Positions 23,858-34,761 of a DNA stretch of 64,000 nt are shown here, in pieces. The stretch's first letter is position 1, and each line of letters begins with the position of its first letter. The notes beneath the pieces were generated by a model. That model saw only the letters and a program-made list of their open reading frames with translations, was not told the origin of the DNA and did not search any database. A program made the position numbers and the translations under genes. The stretch comes from Rhabditophanes sp. KR3021. Lineage: Eukaryota > Nematoda > Chromadorea > Rhabditida > Alloionematidae. The stretch is from positions 4,278,001-4,342,000 of the forward strand of contig CAUJLY010000001.1 in the NCBI GenBank assembly GCA_963281155.1. Direction: 5' to 3'.

Positions 23858-23907
23858 TTTTTCAATAAATTTTTGCTGTTTTCTTTAATTTACCTAAAAC
23901 ATAAAAA

Positions 23908-26240
23908 TTAGTTAAAACTATCGTACGGGGGATGATTACCATACTGAACTCCTATTTTTCTTTCCTCGTTATCTAATTCTTTCCAATCGTCCCAATCAAC
24001 GAATTTTGTTTTTCGTTCGACTAACAAATGTTTGACTCCTCTCTTAACAGTTGATGAATCTTTGACAACATCACTAATCATATTATCATTAACTACGTTG
24101 TCGTTAATTATGATGTCGTTGATGATTTCTTGGCTAACTAAATGAGCATCAGCTTGAGCATTTGCAATTACCCCTTTAGCTCCGTGTGCACACCAGCCAG
24201 TGGCGTAAGTCTTGTATTTATCTGATAGACTCGAATTGTCAACTCTACAAAAGTCTTTCATTGACATTTTTTGAGAAATTTGAGGAATATCTTTTAAAAT
24301 AAAATAATTAATATAATTCATAAAAAAGATTTACATATTTTATTTCCTATTATTAAATTCCGTAAATTAGTCTGAAATCATATTTTCGTGAAATATTTAA
24401 ATGACCCCCATGAGCAGCAGAAAAGAGATATTGAATTTTTCTTAATGATTTAGGTATAAAAAACGCGTGACTTTCAAACTGCATTAGCAGAATTTTTATA
24501 AAATATATATTGCTTCGGGGCATAGGGACAAAGGGTGAAAACCTTGACTTTTCCCAGACTTGCTCCAGGAATAAGTCTTAAACTATATTTCTAGAAAACT
24601 GAGTCTAGTGGCATATTTATAAAATTAAGAGCTTAAGGGGCTCGCTCGCTAGGATAACTAATAAGGGAAGACCACAAGTGGTAAAAGAATATTTTTTGTA
24701 CTATGTTTATAAGTGTCAAAACAGGTTTACATTAATCAACGCTTTTATGTAGAAAGTTAAAATCTCATTTGGTTAGGTTGTCTGCAAGGCAATGACAAAA
24801 AAGAAGTCTCGAAAAGATGTATTCCGAATCTGGTCAGGTAAGGAATGTAATATTGAATTCCGCGTTATTGAATAACCTCCAGAAACTATTAAGAATTTGT
24901 CAAAGGAAGAAAGAGATTGGCAAAATGTAGTATTTATGGAAAAAATACAAGTGTTACTAAAAATGAAGCAAGGAATATGTTGTCGGATCTTTGGACTAAA
25001 GAACATGAGAAAGCAATTATGGCATCTGAAGTAAAGAGTATTAGCAACAAACTACTTTATATTGCAAAATGTAAGAATCCTCCTGATGAAGAAACTATAA
25101 AAGCACGTTCTTTAGAACAAATAAAGGAACTTAGTGATAAAATCCTTAAAGTAAAAAGAAAACTTTAGTTGTATTATATTTAATATTACTTAATCCCACT
25201 ATATGTTTAATTTTTGTATATGAACTAATATAACTCTTTATTGTACACTTACCCTTTAAAATGAAGGTATCGAATCCAATGGCATACACTAATAACCCGC
25301 ATTCAATTGTACTTAATTCTCCTGTCACATTGTTTTTGATTTCTAATGCTTCGATTCGATTATTTGAATCCTTGAATACTCTAGTCGGAGAAGTGAAGAA
25401 ACCAACGAGTCCTTTCTTCCGGTGATTCTGCTGATGTTCTTGATCTGAAACATGCTTTTTCATTAACTCCATAATTCTCTTCTTAGGTCTTGGCATACTT
25501 TCAACATGAAGTTTATCAAAATAATGAAGATCCGTTCCAATTTTAACATTAGCAGCCTCTAGACGTAAGAATTCTCTAAATTCCTTAATTGTGACAGAAG
25601 TATCTTCAGGCCCTCGTCTTCCAAATAAGCTGACCTCACTTACGCTTGATTGTTGCAGTTTTAGCAATGCGTTATTTGGAATATCATATTTTCGCAATTT
25701 TTCAACATCTTGCAGCAGTATTCTAGCACAATCTATTGACACATTCCCATTTCCTATTATAACGGCATTCTTTTTGTCTAATAAAGGTTCATTTGCGCAA
25801 GGAGCTCCATTATACCAGGAAACAAAATCTCCTCCAGCAAAACAGTTTTTGGCATCTATACCAGGAATGTTTAATTGACGACTTTTGGAAGCACCGTAAG
25901 CTAATACTACAGCATCGTAATTTTGGCACAATTCTTCATATGTTACATCCTCACCTACTGCTACATTGCAAAATAGAGACAAGTTATTCTTATGTGTTTC
26001 AAATATCTTCTCAAATTGTTTGGTACAATTTTTGACATCAGCGTGATCAGGAGCGACACCGTATCTAACTAACCCAAAAGGAACTGGTGATCTATCAAAT
26101 ACATCTATCGTTACTTCCGGAATTTTCCTGAATATACTACTACATGTATATAACCCTGACGGACCAGCTCCGACAATGGCAATCGTTGGATTTTTTATGC
26201 TCGATCCGACATTCCTAATGTGTAGTAAGGTTCGGAACAT
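23908..26240 (-). CDS. FDXR: NADPH:adrenodoxin oxidoreductase, mitochondrial
   Basis: This FAD enzyme passes electrons from NADPH to mitochondrial ferredoxin, for Fe-S cluster and related pathways. Two exons (26240-25253 and 24290-23908) give 456 residues. Visible motifs are FAD-binding IAIVGAGPSGLYTC near the N-terminus, VPFGLVRYGVAPDH, NADP-binding IIGNGNVSIDCARILL, LFGRRGPEDTSVT and the C-terminal YATGWCAHGAKGVIANAQAD and VDWDDWKELDNEE. TTTTTCAG lies immediately before the ATG, and the Alba-domain gene ends 114 bp upstream on the same strand, as in a nematode operon. The 962 bp intron holds a dispersed repeat and an antisense ORF. Confidence 0.93.
24354..24840 (+). repeat. Dispersed repeat, copy 2, inside the FDXR intron
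   Basis: This is the inverted relative of 13575-14027. On the plus strand it starts with a coding-like piece (FRKLV, stop, FVKYLND, EQQKRDIE), followed by noncoding sequence including AAAACCTTGACTTTTCCCAG and GACTTGCTCC, also found inverted in copy 3. It lies entirely within the FDXR intron, antisense to FDXR. Confidence 0.7.
24841..25168 (+). pseudogene. Coding-like segment downstream of repeat copy 2
   Basis: An 80-codon frame ending at 25168 (NEARNMLSDLWTKEHEKAIM; CKNPPDEETIKARSLEQIKE; stop after KVKRKL) is Lys/Glu-rich and looks like real protein sequence. An earlier frame (MTKKKSRKDVFRIWSG, from about 24792) has a counterpart in copy 1. A stop and a frame change separate them. It sits in the FDXR intron, antisense, and is probably part of the inserted element. 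I do not recognise the protein. Confidence 0.4.
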
Positions 26241-26354
26241 CTGAAAAATTGATAATAACTTTCGACAACAATAGATTATTCTTAAAATAAGTAGGTTTAA
26301 ACCGGTAATCTCAAATAAAAACAACGACTCGTATATCAAGAATAAGTTAAACAT
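26241..26354 (-). promoter_or_regulatory. Operon-type intercistronic spacer with trans-splice acceptor
   Basis: These 114 bases separate the Alba-domain stop from the FDXR ATG. They end in a pyrimidine-rich TTTTTCAG directly abutting the ATG, with no room for an independent promoter and UTR. This is typical of downstream genes in nematode operons that receive a spliced leader. Confidence 0.55.
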
Positions 26355-26783
26355 TTATTTGGTTACAAAGTCTTGTTTACGAGTAATTCTAATAATCATT
26401 GAAGCTTTGTTTCTTTCGACAGTAGTAGAATCGAGATCATCTATTAATGGCACCAAGTCATCTATTAACACATCATTATCAGTTAATATGTCAAATTCCA
26501 ACGTAGCTTCATACCTTCTTTTCAACTCGGCAACCAGCAAAACAGCTTTATTTATTTGAAATCCCATAGCACGAACTATGACAGTATCTGAATTTTTGTT
26601 CAAATAATTCATACATGTATTTACCAGCCTTATTAACTTTGAATGCCTAAAAGTATTTACTTTGTTATGTGTGAAATACAAATACAATTCCTACGCATTA
26701 ATATTAACAATTCTGCCTTTAGGTAAATCTATCTTTATTGGAGCTCTTCTATTAACTTCATAATTTTCAACACTAGCAGACAT
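26355..26783 (-). CDS. Alba-domain protein (RPP25/RPP25L-like)
   Basis: Two exons (26783-26695 and 26646-26355) join in frame to give 126 residues. An N-terminal PIKIDLPKGRIVNINAHSKL leads into an Alba core with the typical VRAMGFQINKAVLLVAELKR and a C-terminal strand ASMIIRITR. Family members bind RNA, and RPP25-type proteins are RNase P/MRP subunits, so a role in tRNA or rRNA processing is likely but inferred. It is the first gene of the probable operon with FDXR. Confidence 0.75.
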
Positions 26784-27036
26784 AATTTAAATAAATAAAA
26801 ACACAAAATATAAGTGTGAGTAATGAAACAATGCAAATGAAATATGATAGTTCTTGAAACGAATTTGTAAACGAGATTGGAAGAATGATGTGTTATTTGA
26901 AAAATGTTTTAGTTGAACGAAATTGAAGTGGATGTATGATTATAATTGAACTGAATGTATGTTTATAATTAAATCTGAATGATGACAATTTATTTAACTA
27001 AATGTGCTATTATTAATTTATCTGAATACAGCGTTC

Positions 27037-27454
27037 TTAATGGACCCAGTTGGTTTTGCAATTAACTGCCGTCTGAAACTTTTTCACGATTGTGTCGCAA
27101 TTGTCATTCAGATCATAGTATAGTGTATTATCAATGCATATATTATACTTCCTCAAACAAAATATCTTAAATCCACTTCCCTTTTCTTCCAAGATACTCC
27201 TACTAACACGGCATTTTTGTAATGATGCACAGCATTTGTTGATATTATCTAAACCATAGATATAGAATAGTACTTGTTAACTTACATAATTGCCATTTGT
27301 TGCAAATATTTGAGACTTGCTCCAATGATGGCATTTCTTCAAACTGACTACCAATGCATTGCCATGGCCCGTTTAAAGTGTAAACATTGATACCATAATT
27401 TTGTTGGTTAAAAACAAAAACTACTATGAACAGTAAATATAAGTAATAATTCAT
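27037..27454 (-). CDS. Secreted cysteine-rich protein, weakly PLA2-like
   Basis: Two exons (27454-27286, 27248-27037; 37 bp intron) give 126 residues. A signal peptide (MNYYLYLLFIVVFVF) is followed by PWQC, FEEMP, INKCCASLQKC, then FCLRKYNICIDN and NDNCDTIVKKFQ. The CC....C spacing resembles the CCxxHDxC centre of secreted phospholipase A2, but the His-Asp pair is Leu-Gln here, so it would be inactive. The active-looking relative at 28.5-28.9 kb strengthens this reading. Confidence 0.6.
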
Positions 27455-27878
27455 AATTTCTAAAATTAAAATGCTAAATAGTTATCCTAAATTGTTATTT
27501 TATAGCTACTGAATTTGTAGTGCGAAAAATATTGTATCATAAATAGGAACATTGTATTCTAAATACATTTAGTAGCTGTGTTTTAATCAAATAACAAGTC
27601 TTAATCTAAACTTGAGACATGATTACACTAGTATTTGCTTATGAATAGGGTTATTAAAGAAATAGCTGTGTTTGAATAAAGAAATGACGTTGCCACCATT
27701 ATTATGCACTTCCTCGCTCATTTACATAACATCCCTTTTATAATTTAGAAAAGAAATTTTTTAATCAAAAGTTGTAAGATTTTATTTAGTTCCACTTTAT
27801 ATAACTCAAATATAAATAAATAGTAGCATAATTTAGTGTAAGCTTTGAAAGCGATATGGTAGATGGATAAACACAGAA

Positions 27879-28223
27879 TTATGGTAAAAGGCCACAGCAA
27901 GTAGTAGCACAGTTATTTTGGTTGATAGCCTTGTAGGCTCGGTTGGAGCATAATTTGGCTTTGCAAAAACTGGAAATGTCTGGGAGGCAGCTTAAACCGT
28001 TTCCAGTTGGTTGAATAATTGCTACTGATGGAGAAATGACAGCGGAAACTCCACCAGATGAGCCACCAGCATAGCACAAATTGTCCCCTTTACAATTGTG
28101 ACCATCGGGACATGTGTTCAAGATACATGGTCCAACAGCCTGTCCTTCAATGATGGTAGCAATAGTTGAAATGAAGACAATAGTGAATAAGAGTTGCATG
28201 TTTAAAATTGAATTAGATGTCAT
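27879..28223 (-). CDS. Secreted ShK-domain protein
   Basis: A single frame of 114 codons starts MTSNSILNMQLLFTIV; the inner ATG at 28199 gives the cleaner signal peptide. The mature part has a CILNTCPDGHNCKGDNLC cluster, a Gly/Ser-rich linker, and a C-terminal six-Cys ShK-like module: CLPDISSFCKAKLC followed by NNCATTCC. Such modules are abundant in nematode secreted proteins, either as channel-binding peptides or as accessory domains. No enzyme domain is attached. Function is not predictable beyond secretion. Confidence 0.72.
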   Translation of the reverse strand: MTSNSILNMQLLFTIVFISTIATIIEGQAVGPCILNTCPDGHNCKGDNLCYAGGSSGGVSAVISPSVAIIQPTGNGLSCLPDISSFCKAKLCSNRAYKAINQNNCATTCCGLLP

Positions 28224-28517
28224 TTCAAACCAAATGACCACTTATATACTATTTAAAAATATACCGAACATACTGAACAATTATCAATCCTTTAGTTAGC
28301 TGCTGTTGATTAAATATAGCTGTCAAAAATATTAAGTTTATAAAATCTGGAACAAAAGATTACAAGAATGTAATTGTGAAAATAGTGATTGCTTTATTTA
28401 TATAGCTTCAATATAATTTAAAAAAGCATAAATGAATGTTTACGATGAATGTATTAAAACAAATAGATAGCTAAGTATTACAAATGCATTTATATTTATG
28501 TTGATTGTTAAACATTC

Positions 28518-28906
28518 TTACAATTGAATGTTACATGTCCGAAAAGACCAACCGCATTTCTTTGAAATTCCTCCACACACTTTTGACGCATCTGGATGAT
28601 TTACAATCTCAATCATACAATCGTCAAATTGAAAATCACAATCCATCTGGGAGTTTTGACTATCGTGGCAATTTTCAAACACTTATCATGCCTACAACAA
28701 CATTCATTCATTTGACCTAAAATAGTTTATTTAATAATCGTAAATTTATTAATAATGCCAGTGGAACAGAACATTCTGGCTGATGTTAATGCTGCGTTAT
28801 TAATAAAATTTGCGTTACCACAATGAAAATAGCTAGTATAAGTATTATCCAATAAAAGAAACAATAGAATAATCTTAAATACTGTTAAAGATGGTGACGT
28901 ATGCAT
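28518..28906 (-). CDS. Secreted phospholipase A2-like protein, apparent frameshift
   Basis: A signal peptide (MHTSPSLTVFKIILLFLLLD) is followed by YFHCGNANF. After a probable intron ending TTTTAG at about 28721 comes NECCCRHDKC, the CCxxHDxC active-site motif of secreted PLA2, and then MDCDFQFDDCM in the position of the C.CD..F..C motif. Two problems stand out. The intron donor is not a clear GT. One base is missing in the A4 run after HDKCLK, because the frame changes from LKIAT to NCHDSQ. It is either a recent pseudogene or an indel error. Confidence 0.55.
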
Positions 28907-29043
28907 CTTAATATGTATACTTGATATGCCTTATTTATTTTATATGTAGTATAATAAATCAGTTATCTTATTATCTTGTACAATATGAAAAATAAATTTA
29001 TTTTGTTTAAAATTTGTTGTACATTAATATTAATTAAGTTTGA

Positions 29044-29825
29044 CTATGCAGGAGATGCTATTACATAAATTGGGGACTTATTTCTAGTAGACCATATTAT
29101 TGATATTAACGCTATAAACACGAGGCACAAGATATACTCCCATGTAAGGTATAGAACGGTCCATTCGTGAATCAAGGTTCTAGGTAAGCCATTAAATTGA
29201 ATAACATGATTTTCATCCACTCCCGCAAAACTGTAAAACATTCCCTTGCTAAATAGTAAAAGCCAATCTCCAATAAATGAAATACACAAATGAGCAATTG
29301 CAACCATTAGGCAACATTTTAATAATATCATATTTCTGTATCTTGGTAAACATAATGGAAACACAATAATTAATTTGAGGAAACATAGTAGACTTGATAT
29401 GAGCATTAGATGGTAAGAAAGAGTAAACTTGGTACTTGATTGTTGAGTCAAGTTTTTGCAAATATCTACATTCTTTCCCTTGATTCCGTTAACAATAATA
29501 CTGACATTCTGTATGGAGTTTATTAATCCATATTGTTTGGCATCTTCTTCATTATACACACACATTTGGTAGGAAAAATACACAAAACCTTGCATTTTTC
29601 TTTGTCCATCGACCTTAATTATTGTCAGGTTATTAGGTAATTGAGATACATTTATTCCATAGATGTCACCTTAAATAGCTTAAATATTGTAAAAATACAA
29701 AATTTACCTGTTCGGAAGTAGACACCATTTTGATTGTAGATGTATTTGGAGGAAACTTGGAATAAGCCAATAGCAATTGCTAGTAAAATTAAGAAGTATC
29801 TAAATATTATGTTTTTATCGACCAT
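29044..29825 (-). CDS. Four-transmembrane protein, claudin/PMP22-like topology
   Basis: Two exons (29825-29708, 29669-29044) give 247 residues. TM1 is at the N-terminus (FRYFLILLAIAIGLFQV). A ~115-residue loop with an N-glycosylation-type NVS and paired Cys follows. TM2 (LMLISSLLCFLKLIIVFPL), TM3 (CCLMVAIAHLCISFIG) and TM4 (YILCLVFIALISIIW) end in a short tail. A large first loop with three clustered TMs is the layout of claudin-superfamily and nematode CLC-like proteins. The W-GLW-C-C signature is not evident, so family assignment is loose. Confidence 0.6.
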
Positions 29826-30190
29826 TTCAGTCAAAGTTATAAATGAATTCGTATATCTATCCCATCATTTCTTCACAATAACCCGTATTTTAGATGTGCA
29901 CATCATTCCGGATGTCATTTGAAATGGTACAACTATTTATGGGATAATTTTGTAATAAAAGGTGTCGTTTAAGTTGTCGTTTAAGATGTTGTTAAAATTG
30001 GGTTTAAGTTTTTATTTAAAAAGAATTTATCCAAATTGTTTCTATGCTATTGGTTCTTTGAAAGTTGAATAAATAATTATTTGATAGTTCAATTGCCGAT
30101 CCGGTTTGAGAATAAACGCTGACCCAATTGATAGAGTCTTAAGACCGCTTGTCTATAAAACTTATATTTTTATTTAGGCTATTACCCAAA
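29826..30190. other. Divergent promoter region
   Basis: This lies between the four-TM gene (minus) and COQ6 (plus). It contains a tandem-like GTCGTTTAAGTTGTCGTTTAAG near 29963 and ends with the acceptor TTTTTATTTAG at 30177, which implies a trans-spliced or 5'-UTR-spliced COQ6 mRNA. No other feature is seen. Confidence 0.4.
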
Positions 30191-31631
30191 ATGCTCCGAG
30201 GAACAATTCACATTCGCAAGATATCAAGTGTGCCAAAGTTCTATGATGTTGTTATCGTGGGTGGAGGTATGGTAGGGAATGCAATGGCTGCATCCCTGGG
30301 TTCTTCTCCTGCCTTAAAATCATCTACAATTTTACTACTAGAAGCTGGGAAAGAACCGCAGTTGGTAAAGGGGAATGAATTGTATAGCAATAGAGTTTCA
30401 GCTGTCAGTCCATTGTCTGTCAATCTGTTCAAAAGTAAGAATACTATAATTCAGATGTTTAATATCCAATTTTTTAGAGTTGTCAATTTGGGAATGCCTT
30501 GAGGGAAATAGAGTACAACCAGTTCGAGAAATGAGAGTATTAGATGATGCATCGCAATCAAATATTTTCTTTGAGCAAAAGAATGATGGGCAGCAGATTG
30601 CACACATTATAGAAAATAATGCAATTATTGGAAGTCTTTTCAACAGATTAAAGGAATTTGAAAATATAAGTGTTCAAACTGGTGCAAAAGTCGATGATAT
30701 AAAGGTTCCAGAAAGCATCGGAAAATTAGCAGAAATTACAATGACGGATGGCAGTCAAATTAATACCAATTTGGTAATCGGTGCTGATGGATTCAATTCT
30801 TCCGTTAGGTAAAGAAAAAGATTTACTAATTTATACTAACTTTAATTTTAAAGGAAAGCTATTAATACAGAATACACTGCCTGGAATTATGATCAAATGG
30901 GAATTGTTTGTACACTGAATATCAAGTCAGAAGTTAATGATACTGCCTGGCAACGTTTCACTCCTCTTGGGCCCTTGGCTTTACTGCCGTTAAACAAAAA
31001 CTTAAGTTCGCTTGTTTGGACTACTTCACCAGCAGAAGCAAAGCGATTACTAGCACTGAGCGAGGATGAATTCGTAGATGAACTAAATAGACATTTGCAA
31101 ACAGAAACTAATCAAAATTCTTTAGTTAACCAAGCGTTGTTTATGTTAGAGAAAGTTACTTCATCACTGCCACTGGGAGAAGCTGCCAGGGCTGCGACCT
31201 TAGCTTGCGGAACAAGAATACCAGAAGTTATCTCCCTGCAATCAGATACGAGAGCTGCATTCCCTTTAGGATTCGGCCATGCCCATGATTATGTTGCTCC
31301 AAGAGCAGCTCTTATTGGGGATGCTGGACACAGAATGCATCCATTAGCCGGACAAGGAGTTAATCTTGGGTGGTCAGATGTGGAGAAACTAACTAATGTT
31401 ATTGAGACTTGCATCAGCGAAGGCGGTGATATCGGAAGTCTAACTTATCTAAGAGAATATCAAGATGCCGCTCAAAAGCATAATTTGCCTGTGATGGTTA
31501 GTGTGGATTGGTTAAACAGATTGTATGGATCAAATTTGACTCCCGTTGTATTAGCTAGATCTTTAGGTTTGTATGCTGTCAATAAATTGACTCCGTTGAA
31601 GGATTTGATAATGTACAAAGCCTCACATTAG
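30191..31631 (+). CDS. COQ6: Ubiquinone biosynthesis monooxygenase COQ6
   Basis: This is a mitochondrial flavin monooxygenase that hydroxylates the ubiquinone ring at C5. Exons are 30191-30434, 30478-30808 and 30854-31631, giving 450 residues, close to the human length. The three FAD-monooxygenase motifs are present: DVVIVGGGMVGNAMA near residue 20, VIGADGFNSSVR mid-protein, and LIGDAGHRMHPLAGQGVNLG in the last third. The basic, Arg/Ser-containing start (MLRGTIHIRKISS) fits a mitochondrial presequence. Introns are about 45 bp. Confidence 0.94.
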
Positions 31632-31811
31632 ATGACGCTTTTATTGATTAGAGATAAGTATACGTTCTAATTGACACTATATTTATAAATTTGGATATAA
31701 TTTTTAATAAATAAGTTTATACGATTGAATATGATTTTCATAATACTTACATTTATACGTTTGACAAGTAGATCTTGTGGCTTGAACATTAATTAACTAA
31801 CAAAATGTGTT

Positions 31812-32196
31812 GAGGCTCAAACAAATGGTATCTTAAAGAATGGAGCTAAATTAATCTTTGCTTATTCTGAATCAATTGTACCCAAGATCACAGTGATTAT
31901 TAGCAAAGCATTTAGAAGCTATATCAACCATGGCCGTCAGATCAAATTGCGATATTGGATCAAAAATTGGTGTAGAAATGGCATATTCCTCCCATATGCA
32001 ACCAAAGGATTTGGAGTTAAAGCAATATGAATATATTGAGAGTTTCGATTCCCCTTTAGTTGGGGCATTGCATGGATTCTTAGATGATATCATTGAAGCA
32101 TCTACAACTATAATCACAATTTGTGAAGATTTAAAAACATTGAGAAATAAAAAATCTAAACATATCGATAGAAAACATGCGGATATGTCTTTTTAA
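31812..32196 (+). pseudogene. Decayed propionyl-CoA carboxylase beta-chain fragment
   Basis: One frame (from about 31812) reads NGILKNGAKLIFAYSESIVP and KITVIISKAF, matching the biotin-carboxyltransferase segment of PCCB. After about 31925 a second frame reads QYEYIESFDSPLVGAL and GFLDDIIEASTTIITICEDL, ending RKHADMSF, which is the very C-terminus of PCCB. The expected stretch between them (the AYDVMSSKHL and WPTAEIAVMG region) is scrambled or deleted, and the frames do not join. It is therefore a dead partial copy. Confidence 0.75.
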
Positions 32197-32312
32197 AAAA
32201 GTAAATATGATACAAAATATAGTGTAGAAATTGGAAATTAGCATTTTATTTAGAATGATTGAATAAATGATTATGTGTAAATTTTCAGTGTTTTTGATTT
32301 ATTTATGTAGTT

Positions 32313-33008
32313 TTATGGAGCTTTTGTAAAAATGTCGACTACAGCATTATTAAGTTGTTCACCAATTAATTTAGCTGTTTCTGAAGTTGGATTATTAATA
32401 AATGATTGAATTTGGGCTTTTAATTCAGGATTTGTTGCAATCGTATGAGCAGACTCCGAAACACTTTTTATAGAATCTAAATCAGTTTGAGTAAATGTCG
32501 AATAAGTAGTCAATACTCCTTTTAGCAACTGTAACTGTTCTTGTTCTGCGGTACTACTTTCATTTTTCATCTGTTCTAATACACTGCACAACTGAGTAAA
32601 CCAAGTTTTGACGTTTGGACTTAATTTGTCGTAAATAGCTACCAATTTTGCCTGTGTTGCATTTACAGCTTCACCAACTGTGTTAATTTTTTTTAAAAAA
32701 TCAGAATTCTCAGCTTTCAGTTTGCTGGCAACATCTTTAACTGAATCATTTGAATTCATAGCACTTTGAATAGCATTGGAAAGACTACTTCCGAATTTTA
32801 CTACATCATCTTCAGTAATACTCTTTATACCTTCAACTATGTTCTTAATATCAATGTTATTCCCGAAATTTTGAATATTTCCGGCTGCGTTCATTGCCTT
32901 TTGAATAGTCTCTTGGTCAATAGAAACCCCATTTGAATTATTTTGTCCAAACGTGTTTTTAGTGAAAAATATAATAAATACGAGAATAACCTGACTCAAG
33001 CCTGTCAT
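32313..33008 (-). CDS. Secreted helical protein, SXP/RAL-2-like
   Basis: An intronless frame of 231 codons. The signal peptide is MTGLSQVILVFIIFFTKNTF. The rest is Ala/Ser/Lys/Gln-rich and predicted to be all helical, with LSPNVKTWFTQLCSVLEQMK resembling the LSP-containing helix of the nematode SXP/RAL-2 (DUF148) family. There is a single Cys in the mature part. Family members are small secreted, often immunogenic, nematode proteins of unclear function. The family call is tentative; the signal peptide and reading frame are clear. Confidence 0.6.
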   Translation of the reverse strand: MTGLSQVILVFIIFFTKNTFGQNNSNGVSIDQETIQKAMNAAGNIQNFGNNIDIKNIVEGIKSITEDDVVKFGSSLSNAIQSAMNSNDSVKDVASKLKAENSDFLKKINTVGEAVNATQAKLVAIYDKLSPNVKTWFTQLCSVLEQMKNESSTAEQEQLQLLKGVLTTYSTFTQTDLDSIKSVSESAHTIATNPELKAQIQSFINNPTSETAKLIGEQLNNAVVDIFTKAP

Positions 33009-33345
33009 TATTAAGCAGTTGATAAAAAATATGATGAAACTCGAAAATAATTTCTTTTATATTACTTGATTGTGTATTTAATTAGTGCTCGCAATAAAAA
33101 TACACTGTTCATTTTTTAATCCTAAGATTATATTCAACTCAGACATGACCAAAATTGGTGATTTCAAAATATTACCACTAATTACAATTAATCATTTGAA
33201 AATAATTCTACTCTTGACAATTAAAATGACTGAAAATTATTTGATATTGCGGTTTTTAAAGTATATTTTACTTATCCCACTTAATTGTGAGTAAGAGAAT
33301 GTTTATTACCTTTGTAGAATACAATGAATAATACAACAACAACTA
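33009..33345. other. Intergenic
   Basis: An AT-rich stretch between two minus-strand genes, holding the upstream region of the SXP-like gene and the 3' end of ZDHHC6. I see nothing else. Confidence 0.4.
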
Positions 33346-34761
33346 CTAATCAGTACTTATATCTTTTAAATCGGGAACTAATTTAGCCATTTTCACAGGG
33401 AACCATCCCTTCGTTCGAGGTATTGTGAGGTCTGATTGAAGAACTTCTAGTTGATGTAAATCATTCAGTAAATATCCATAAGCCCATTCCTTTGATCGAC
33501 GCGTTACACCATAAAGTTCCTTTTTTTTAATTTCACTAAGAAACGTTTCATATGATAAAAAGAAAGGCCTATCCCACATAACACGAAATGAATGGTTCCA
33601 CCACAATGAACATATCCTTTTATGCGTGTAGTTTGTTTGGATTTCATAAACACGAGCAGCTTTTTGTTTTATTACCTTTAATTCCCTTTGATACAGCCCC
33701 AACGTCAAATTGTTTGTTTCTTCAGTTGTATCCCACCAAATTCCATTTCCTTTTGGAGTATTTCCGTGACAGAATATTTGTTTCAAATTTTCCCATTTGC
33801 CTAGGTCATAAGGATAAGGAAAGTCCTCCATTTTTTCAAATTCAATTTTTAGTTTCTCGCAAATAAATTCTTCTAACTGTGTCTTATTTCTCAATATGCC
33901 TTTCATTTGAACCGCAAACAAAACACCTACAGCAGCAGTGACCGCAGCACTAAAAACACAGTCAATCAGAGCGGTTAGGATAACTTCGTACGCTATGTAG
34001 TCGTATTTGGAACTATATAATAAATTCCTGTCTCCTAAGACACAAAAAGCGTCATATAGAATTACTGATGAAATGACGCATGAATATGAACATCCAAGAA
34101 TTACATATATCATAAACATCAAAAAGAACTTGTGATTTGCATGACCCACACACGTATTGATGTAAGGACCTATAAAACAGCACTTAATACAGACTATTAA
34201 CATGATTTAACTTACAATGATGGTCCATCTTCATTATGCATCTATTGCATTGCGAACAGTGATGAGCTCTTGGAGCTTTATAACCCTTGCATTTTACACA
34301 ATATTGGAAATTTGAAGGATCAACTTCTTTTGGCGGTGTCCATTCCATGGGCAAGTAGCCAGGCCCATAGTAACAAGCACATATATAATTATGCAATATC
34401 TGTGATGCCAACATTGCATATAATACTGAAAACACTCCCGAATATACATTGACTCCCCAGTATGTGAAATGTAAGTAGAAAGACGTCAACGTCAACTGAA
34501 ATATGCATTTATTTATTAATTAATTAAACAAAGAATCTTTTAACCAACAATTCCAATGATAATCAACGCAGCTATGGGTCCAATATGAAACAAGCGTTTG
34601 GGCAAAGAAACAGTTGGTATGTGGGTTTCAGGGGGAACATTGTCATCATACAAAGGAGCTAATTTAATAGAAATTTTGGTTCTTTTTACAAGTATTGGCT
34701 GATTTTGGTGTTCGGTTTGATCATTTTTGGTTCTTTTTCTCAATCCATCTGCATCGTCCAT
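33346..34761 (-). CDS. ZDHHC6: Palmitoyltransferase ZDHHC6-like
   Basis: This is an ER-membrane DHHC acyltransferase; the vertebrate enzyme palmitoylates ER proteins such as calnexin. Exons are 34761-34549, 34495-34216 and 34169-33346, giving about 438 residues. A cytosolic N-terminus leads to TM1 (HIGPIAALIIIGI...). The Cys-rich domain reads FQYCVKCKGYKAPRAHHCSQ, then CNRCIMKMDHHC followed by PYINTCVGHANH. TMs 3 and 4 follow, then the C-terminal domain with MKGILRNKTQLEEFI, PYPYDLGKWENLKQIF and RGWF-like TKGWFPVKMAKLV. These C-terminal features are specific to ZDHHC6. The DHHCPW tryptophan is Tyr here. The exon 1 donor (GTTGGT) was chosen because it keeps frame. Confidence 0.9.

Noticed and set aside
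32038..32060. GTTTCGATTCCCC resembles a tRNA B box
   Set aside because: It falls within the PCCB fragment and no cloverleaf can be formed.
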